The notes under the pieces are model-generated. The model was not told the DNA's origin. It saw only the letters and a list, made by a program, of their open reading frames with translations, and made no database searches. Below are positions 16,549-25,500 of a stretch of 64,000 nt of DNA, piece after piece. Source of the DNA: Pseudomonas sp. GD03944. GTDB lineage: Bacteria; Pseudomonadota; Gammaproteobacteria; Pseudomonadales; Pseudomonadaceae. Each line of letters starts with the position of its first letter. The first letter of the stretch is position 1. The DNA lies in the NCBI RefSeq assembly GCF_029839275.1, contig NZ_JAOCAH010000005.1, positions 1 through 64,000 of the forward strand. The letters run 5' to 3'. The position numbers and the translations under genes were made by a program.

Positions 16549-19500
16549 TCATACCAGCTGGAAGTCGGCGATGGTCACCGAGGTGTGGTCCGTCACCCCG
16601 ACCAGCACGATGTTCCCGCCATCGGCACCGTTGATCGACACCACGGTGTCGTTGCCGGCATCGAGCACCGACACGCGGCTGGCGAAGGTCGCCACCGTGA
16701 GGTTGTAGGCGCCGACGTTGAGCAGGTCCTGACCGCCCGTGGCCACCGCGTCGAAGCCGGTGATCACGTCGCTGCCGAAGCCCGGGCCGAAGACGAAGAT
16801 GTCGTTGCCCTGGCTGGCGTCCATCTGGTCATTGCCGGCCCCGCCGGTGACCCGGTCGTTGCCCAGACCACCCAGCAGCGTGTCGTTGCCGTCGCCACCC
16901 TCCAGGGTGTCGTTGCCGGCCCCGCCGTTCAGCGCGTCGTCGCCCAGCCCGCCTTGCAACAGGTCGGCACCGGCGCCACCGTCCAGGCTGTCGTTGCCGT
17001 CGCCGCCACTCAGGGTGTCATCGCCGCCGGCACCGCTGAGGATGTCGTTGCCGATACCGCCCTGCATCTGGTTGTCCAGGCCGTTGCCGGTGGCCACCGT
17101 GGCGTTGCTGCCGATGTGGATCAGGTGTTCGACGTTGTTGGCCAGGGTGTAGCTGGCGCTGGTCGAGCGCACCGTATCGATGCCGCCGGTGCTGGCTTCC
17201 ACCACCACGTCGCCCGCGAGGTCGACGTAGTAGGTGTCGTTGCCCGCACCGCCGACCAGGCGATCCACGCCTGCGCCGCCGTCGAGGCTGTCGGCACCGT
17301 TGCCACCGGTGATCGTGTTGGCCTGGGCGTTGCCCACGCCGGTGAAGGCGCCGACCCCGGTGAACGTCAGGTTTTCCACGTGATCGCTGAGGCTGTAACT
17401 CGACAGCGAGGTGCTCACGCTGTCCGTGCCGGAATCCGCCTCCTCGACCACCACGTCGCCAGCGTTGTCCACCACATAGCTGTCGTTGCCCAGGCCGCCG
17501 AACATCGCGTCGGCCCCCTGCCCGCCATTGAGGGTGTCGTTGCCGGCACCGCCACTGAGGGTGTCATCCCCGTCCAGGCCGTTCAGGGTGTCGTTGCCAC
17601 TGCCACCGACGATGACGTTGGCCAGGGCGTTGCCGGTGCCGCTGAAGTTGCCGGCGCCGGTCTTGCTCAGGTTTTCCACGTTGTCGCCCAGGGTGTAGCT
17701 GGTCAGGCTGGTCTGCACGCTGTCGATGCCGGCGTTCAGGCCCTCGCTGACGGTGTCGGTGACACTGTTGACCACGTAGGTGTCGTTGCCGGCTCCGCCG
17801 CTCATGGCGTCGTTGCCCACACCACCGTCGAGCAGGTCGTCACCGGCGCCGCCTTCCAGGGTGTCGTTGCCGCTGCCCCCGTTGAGGTTGTCGTTGCCGA
17901 TGCCGCCGACCAGGATGTTGGCCAGGGCGTTGCCGACCCCGGTAAAATCACCCGTTCCGGTGTAGGTCAGGTTCTCGACGTTGTTCGCCAGGGTGTAGGC
18001 ACCGAGCGCGGTGCGCACCAGGTCGGTGCCCTCCCCGGCACTCTCGACCACCAGGTCGCCGCTGCCGTCCACCTCGTAGGTATCGTTGCCGGTGCCGCCC
18101 ATCATCACGTCGTTGCCGGCGCCGCCCGCGAGAGTGTCGTTGCCGCCCGCGCCGCTGAGCACGTCATTGCCGATGCCGCCGGTGATGACGTTGTCCAGGC
18201 CGTTGCCCACCCCGACGAAGTTGCCGCTGCCGGTGTAGGTCAGGTGCTCGACGTTGGCCCCCAGGGTGTAGCTGCCCAGGGCGGTGCGCACCAGGTCGCT
18301 GCCGGCGTTGGTGCCCTCGTTGACGGTGTCGCTGGCGCTGTCGACCACGTAGGTGTCGTCGCCGGTACCGCCGTTCAGGCTGTCGTTGCCTTCGCCACCA
18401 TCGAGCAGGTCGTTGCCGCCCAGCCCGTTGAGGGTGTCGTTGCCCGCTCCGCCCAGCAGCGTGTCATTGCCGGCTCCGCCGGTAATGACGTTGGCCAGGC
18501 CATTGCCGGTGCCGCTGAAGTTGCCGCTGCCGGTGAAGGTCAGGTTCTCCACGTTAGCACCCAGGGTGTAGCTGGCCAGGGTGGTCTGCACGGTGTCGGT
18601 GCCGGCGTTCAGGGCTTCGGTCACACTGTCGCCGACGCTGTCGACCTGGTAGGTGTCATTACCAGTGCCGCCGAACATCGCGTCGTCACCGGCGCCGCCA
18701 TTGAGCGCATCGTCGCCGGTGCCGCCGTACAGCAGGTCATTGCCACCCAGCGCGTTGAGGATGTCGTTGCCGCCCAGGCCGTCGAGCATGTCATTGCCCG
18801 GGGTGCCGTTGAGCACGTCGTTGCCGGCGGTGCCCACGATGCCCAGCAGCAGCGCGCCGGTGGCCGCCGAGACCAGGTACTCCAGGGTGTTGCCGTTGTC
18901 GGTGTAGCTGACGATCACCCGCAGTTGCTGCCCGGCCAGGGACTGCGGCGCAGTGAAGGTCGCCCCCGTGGCGCCGGCGATGTTGACGAAGTTGCCGGCG
19001 CTGCCCGACTGCCACTGGTAGGCGAACTGCACCCCGACCAGGCCATCGGCATCGGTGAAGGCGTTGTTGACCGACAGCTGCTGACCGGTGAACGGCGTGC
19101 TGTTGCTGATCGCCACGCTGCCCACCGGCAGGTCGTTCGGGTCGCCACCGACCACCACCGCGGTGGTCGGTGCGGAGAACACCGTTTCCAGCACGCCGTG
19201 GGCGTCCTGGTAGATGCCCTTGACCCGCAGGGCCAGCCCGGCGAGGTCGGCGGTGACGGTGAAGCTCGGGCCGGTGGCCCGGGCCGCCTCGCCGCCGACG
19301 ATCTCGGTGACGATGTCCTCGAAGGTGCCATCGCCCTCCAGGTCGACCTGCCAGTAGTAGCTGACCGGGCCGGCGAGCGCGCCGTTGACGTTGGTGGCGC
19401 TGATGTTGTCGGCGTCACGCACCAGGTCGGCGGACACCGTCAGCACCTGGCCCACGGCCGGCGAACCGTCGCTGATCCGCAGCGCACCCTCGGTTTCGGC

Positions 19501-22500
19501 GTTCAGCCCGTCCACCAGCACCAGCACCTGGTCGTTGAACTGGATGCGCTCGATGTTGGTGATGCGGTCGGTGCCATCCTCGCCACCGCCCAGGCCGTCC
19601 GGCCCGAGGTCGACCACGGTGTAGGTGCCGTCGAAGTTCTCGATCACCTCGTAGTTGGCGGCCAGGCCGGCATACACCGCGGTGTCGAACGAATGGCCCA
19701 TGTTCAGCGGGTCAGGCGCCGCGTTGAGGATCTCGCGGACGATCACCAGCTGCCCCGGGTTGATCGCGCCGGACATCATGTCCGGGATCAGTTGGCTCAT
19801 GCTGGTCACCGAGCGCAGTTCCGCGCCGGTGCCGTCGAGGTTGGCGCGTACGCTGATGCGCACGTTGAGCCAGGCATCGCCGTCGATCAGGTCGTCGCCG
19901 CCCCGCCCTTCGATGATGTCGCTGCCGTTGCCGCCAAGGATGATGTTGCCCGCGCCGAAGCTGGTCTGCCCGGCCCCGAGGAACGTGTCGAGGAACTCCT
20001 GCAGGCCATCGATCAGGTCGATGTGGGTCAGCACGCTGCCGGTGGCGCCAGCCGTGGCGATACCGGCGGCATCGGCGTCGTCGCCGCGCAGGATGTCGCT
20101 GTGGTGCGAGCCGGACAGCCCTTCCACAGCTTCGAAGCGCGCCAGCACCGAGGCATTCGAGGCCGGGATCGGCGCCTCGTCGAAGGCCCGCAGGGTGAAG
20201 TCGACGTTGGCCCCGAACGGGTCATCGCGGAACACCGCCCAGTCGAAACCGGACATCCCGATGTAGCGGTCACCGTCGCCGCCATTGCCGAGCATGATGT
20301 CGTCGCCACCCTCGCCGTCCATGCGGTCGATCAGGCCACGCTCACCGATGAACACATCGTGGCCGACGATGGTGTCCAGGCCGAACGGGTGGAAGTTGTC
20401 GCCGGACGCACCGTCCACGCCACCGTGTTCCAGCCAGTCATCGCCCTCGCCACCGAATACCGCCTCGTTGGCGCGGTGCCCGAGCAGGTAGTCGTTGCCG
20501 CCACCGCCGAAGATCTCGGAGGAATCCAGGCCGGAGACGATGAAGTCGTTGCCGTAGCCGCCCAGGATCAGGTTGAGGCCGTTGCCGCCGTGGATCACGT
20601 CGTTGCCATCGTCGCCCTGGATGTTGTCGTCACCGCCTATGTCCGTGAGGATGTCGTCGCCGGCACCGCCGCGGATCAGGTCGTTGCCGTCGCCACCCTC
20701 GATGCGGTCGTTGCCGCCGTCGCCGTAGAGCGTGTCGTCGCCGATGCTCGAGATCAGGATGTCGTTGCCGGCGGTCCCGCCCAGCACCACGTGCTCGTCA
20801 CCGGTGTAGCGCAGGTAGTTGCTGTCCGCGCCCGGGGTGGCCGGGTTGTCGCGGATCACCAGCGGCAACACCGGGTTGTCCCCCGTCGGATCGGCGCGAC
20901 CATCCACGCCCAGCCCGGTGAACTGCAACAGCTGGTTGACCTCCAGGGTGAAGCCCGGGGTCGAGAACACGTCGCCCGGCAGGTGGGTGGCATTGGTGTT
21001 GGCCATGATCAGCTTGGCGAACGAGTTGTTCTCCAGCTCCGTGAGGAAGTTCAGGCCGTTGACCCGCTCCAGGTAGTAGAAGCGGTCGCCGTCCTGCAGT
21101 TTCTCCATCTGGTTCTCGAACACGAAGTTGAAGGTCGAGCCGAGCAGCCCGCCGAACGGCATCTGCCGCTCGGCCAGGCCACCGATCCACAGGTCGATGT
21201 CATTGACCCCGGTGGTGGCCGCCGGACCGTTGAGGAAGTCCAGGCGGTTGACGCCCACCGCGTCGGCATCGAACACCCGCTGCTGGGCGGTGCCCTCGTT
21301 GATCACGGCCGTACCGCCGAACACCAGGGCCATAGCTACTGCACGCTTCTCGGCCAGGGTGTTGACGTCGGCAGCCAGCAGTTCGCTGTGGGTGCCGTAG
21401 GCGGCGATGAAGTTGACCACCGACATCTGGTGCTTGAGGTTGACGGCGAAGTCCACCCAGCTGCTGTACGGCTTGAGCTGGCTGTCGCCGGTGGCGTTGT
21501 AGAACTCCTGGCGGGCCGCATTCAGCGACGGGATACCGGTGTCGCGCCCGCGCACCAGATTGATCGCCGCCAGGTCCAGGGGCAGGCCGAGCAGGTTGTT
21601 GCGCAGCGCCTCGGTGACGAACTCGTCGATCTCGTTGCCCAGCTGCCGGGTCATGCCACGCACGATGGCACCGGCGGCGTCTTCGGCGCTGACGGTGACG
21701 AAACCGCCGTTGCCATCACTCAGCCGGTTGAACGCAAGCGGGTTGAGGAAGGCGTCGATCAGGCCCATTTCGCTGGAGACGAAGTTCGGGTCGAAGCGGT
21801 CCACGGTCTCGGTCAGCATCGAGTGGCCGAAGCGGTACACGACGTGGGCGAACTCGGCGACGATGGCCGGGTTGATCTCGGTGTCGTACACCTGGGTGGC
21901 GTTGAAGAACACGTCCACCTGCGGCTGCACCTTGCGCGCGAACTCCTCGAACACCAGGTGCTGGTACTGCATCTCGGTGGAGAACCGCGCCGCCTGGAAC
22001 AGCCGCTCGCCGTTCCAGTCCAGGGCAGCGATTTCCGCCGGGGTGTCCGGCAGCGAAGTCACCGGGCTGAGCAGCCACTGGTTGATGAAGCTGACGTCGT
22101 TGGAGGCCAGCACCACGTCCTTGGTGTGCTGCACCATGCGGTTGTGCTCGGAGTGGAACACATGGTGCACGGCGGTCAGGCCGATGTTCTCGTTGCCGCG
22201 GCCATCGCCGGTGATGAAGTGCGCGTCGAGCAGCTCGTTGTCGTAGGTGCCCGCCGGCTGCACGCCGCCGATCACGTTATCGGCGTCGGCTACCAGCGGT
22301 TGCCCGGTCTGGCTGCTGCGCGGGTTGGCGCTGTGGGCGATGTCATCGAGGAATGCATGCCCGCTGCGCCCGGCCAGGGAGGCGTCGATCGGCGCCGCCG
22401 GGGTGCCCGACTGCAGGCCGTTGGCCTGGGTGATGATCTGCGCGAAGCCAGTCACCGGGTGCGGGATGAACTTGCCGTAGGCATCGGCCGCCACCAGCGG

Positions 22501-25500
22501 CAGGTTGAGCACGTCCAGGTCGTCCAGCTGGATACCGAGCATTTCCCGGGCCTGCTGCTTGACGTCCGCCCAGGTCGGCAGGCCGCCGTCGGCGCCGTTG
22601 AGCAGGCGCCCGGTGGCCACCGGGTGGCCGTTCTCGTCCAGGGCGTACTCGCGCAGGAACACCTGGTGCGAGGAGTGCGAGGTGTAGGTCTGGTTCTGAT
22701 CCACGAACGGCGTGGTCTGGTTGTTGTGCAGGTGCACGTCGTCCGCGGTGCCGAAGACGCCGTCGTCACCGGCCTGCACCGCCACGTTGGTGGCGCGGGT
22801 CAGCAGCATGAAGCGCTGGCTGGCCGCCAGGTCGTCGGCGGTGCCGAAGATGCCGTCGGCGCCCATCACCAGCGGGTCGTCATTGGCCAGCGGCACGAAC
22901 ACCGTGCCGTTGCCGCCCTTGTTGACCAGGTCCAGGCCGTGGTCGAAGAACTGCCCGAACAGGGTGAACCAGGAGTTGAAGCCGGCGGACAGCCCTTCGT
23001 CCGGTGCGGTGTTGGGGATGAACAGCGGTTGCCCGGCGGGAATCTCGTTGCCGTCCAGGTCGAGCAGCGTGCCGATGGGGAACGCCTCGCCCTCTGGGTC
23101 GAGCTGGGTGCCGTCGGCCAGGATGCCCAGGCCGGCGTCGACGAAGGCGGCCACGGCCACCGGGTTGCCCCGGGTTTGGTCCACCACTAGGTTGGAGATG
23201 ACCCGCGGATCGGAGTCCACCACGTTGCCGCCAGGACCGGTGGCCGCGTAGTTGGTGTTGCTCACGCCGAAGAACGGCGTTTCGTCCTGCTCGTTGCGGA
23301 ACACCTGGTCGAGCAGCAGCGGGAACGGCTGGTCGGCCGCGCCATACAGGTGCTGGCCCTGTTCCAGGTTGTTGTAGGAGCCGTCCACGGTGCGCAGGCC
23401 ATAGGCCAGGCGGGCGTTGGGCACCAGGTCATACAGGCTTTCACCGGCCGAATGCCGCTCGGCGATGATGATCTGGTCGAGGATGAACTGCAGGTCGGCG
23501 CGGATCAGGTGGATGCCGGGGCTGGCCACCAGGGTTTCTTCGGGCAGCGGGGCGGTCGGTGCCGGTGGCGTGATGTCGCCGGTCACCGTGTCGGTCGGTT
23601 GCGAGAAGACGTTTTCCAGGGTGCCGTCGGCGTCCTTGTAGATCGCCCGCACGCGCAGGGCCAGGCCGTCCAGGTCGGCGGTGACGCGCAGGCTGTTGCC
23701 CACGGCCGAGGCCGGCTTGTCGCCGCCTTCGGTGACGATGTCCTCGAAGATGCCGCTGCCGGCCACGCGCTCGACCTGCCAGGTGTAGGCCACCGGCCCG
23801 GTGATCACGCCGCCGACGTTGTCGGCATCGGTGACGCCAGCGATCGAGGCGGTCAGCAGGCTGCCGATCTCGGCATCGCCGCTGATCACCAGTTGCCCGA
23901 CCGGGCCGCTGTTGCCACCCACCAGCACCACCGCTTCGTCGGCGAACTGCAGGCGCTCGACGTTGATCAGGCGATCGATGCCATCGGCCCCGCCGTTGAG
24001 GTGGGTGACCGTGGTCACGCCGGCGCCATTGGTCTGGATGGTGTAGTTGTCGCGCACGTCGGAATAGATCGCCGTGTCGTAGGCCGCCGACCCGGTGATG
24101 ACTTCCCGCACGATGCTCAGCTGCTGCGGCTTGATCTCCCCGGACAGCATGTAGGGCACCAGCTCGGCGATGCTGTTGACGCTGGTGATGGTCGGGTGCC
24201 CGGTGACCGAGACGCGCACGTTGAGCATGCGGTCGCCGTCGATCAGGTCGTCGCCGCCCCGCCCTTCGAGGATGTCGCTGCCGCCACCGCCGAGGATGAT
24301 GTTGCCGGCACCGAACGAGGTGACGTTGCCCCCCAGGGCCTGGTTGAGGAACTGCTGCAGGCCGGCGATGCGGGCGATGCCTTCGGCGGTCAGCACGCTG
24401 CCCTTGGCCCCGGCGCTGGCGATCAGCTCGGCATCGGCGTCATCGCCGCGCAGCACGTCGGCGTGGGTCGAGCCGGACAGGCCTTCGACTTCGGCGAAAC
24501 GGTCGAGAATGCCGGCGCTGGACGGCGCCACCGGTGGTTCGAAGAAATCATCGACGTTCATGTCCGAGGTCACGCCGAAACGGTCGGCCTTGTAGGTCAC
24601 CCAGTCGAACCCGGACATGCCGTCGTAGTGGTCCTCGCCGTCGGAGCCGACGAAGATGTCGTCGCCGCCCTCGCCGATGAACTCGTCGAAGCCGCCACCG
24701 CCGACGAACACGTCATGGCCATCGATGCGGTCGGTGGCGAAGGTGTCGAAGTTGTCGCCGGGCGCACCGTCTTGGGTGCCGATCTCGATCCAGTCGTCGC
24801 CTTCGTTGCCGGCGGTCTGCAGGTTGCCCTTGGCCCCGAGGATGAAGTCGTTGCCGGGGCCGGCGAAGGTTTCCGAGACGTCCTCGCCGGTGATGATGAA
24901 GTCACTGCCGGCGCCGCCGAGGATCAGGTTGGCGCCGTTGCCGCCGTGGATCACGTCGTTGCCATCACCGCCCTTGAGGGTGTCGTCGCCGCCCCAGTCG
25001 GTGATGATGTCGTCGCCGGCACCGCCTTCGATGGTGTCATTGCCGTCGCCGCCTTCCAGGCGGTCGTCGCCGCCGTCGCCCCACAGGGTGTCGTCACCGA
25101 TGCTGGCGATCAGGGTGTCGTTGCCACTGGTGCCACCGAGCACTACGTGCTCGTCGCCGGTGTAGCGCAGGTAGTTGCTTTCCGCGGCCGGGGTGCCGGG
25201 GTCGTCGCGGATCACCAGCGCCTGCAAGGGGTTGTCGCCCAGCGGGTCGGCGCTGCCCAGCTCGCCGTTGTACTGGCGGTTCTGGTCGACTTCGAGGATC
25301 AGCCCCGGGGTCGAGAAGATGTCCGCCGGCAGGTGGAAGGCATCGGTGTTCTGCATGACCAGCTTGGCGAACGAGTTGTTCTCCATCTCGGTCAGGAAGT
25401 TCATGCCGGCCAGGCGCGCCAGGTAGTAGAAGCGGTCGCCGTTCTGCAGCGCCTCCAGCTGGGTCTCGAAGACGAAGTTGAAGGTCGAGCCGAGCAGCCC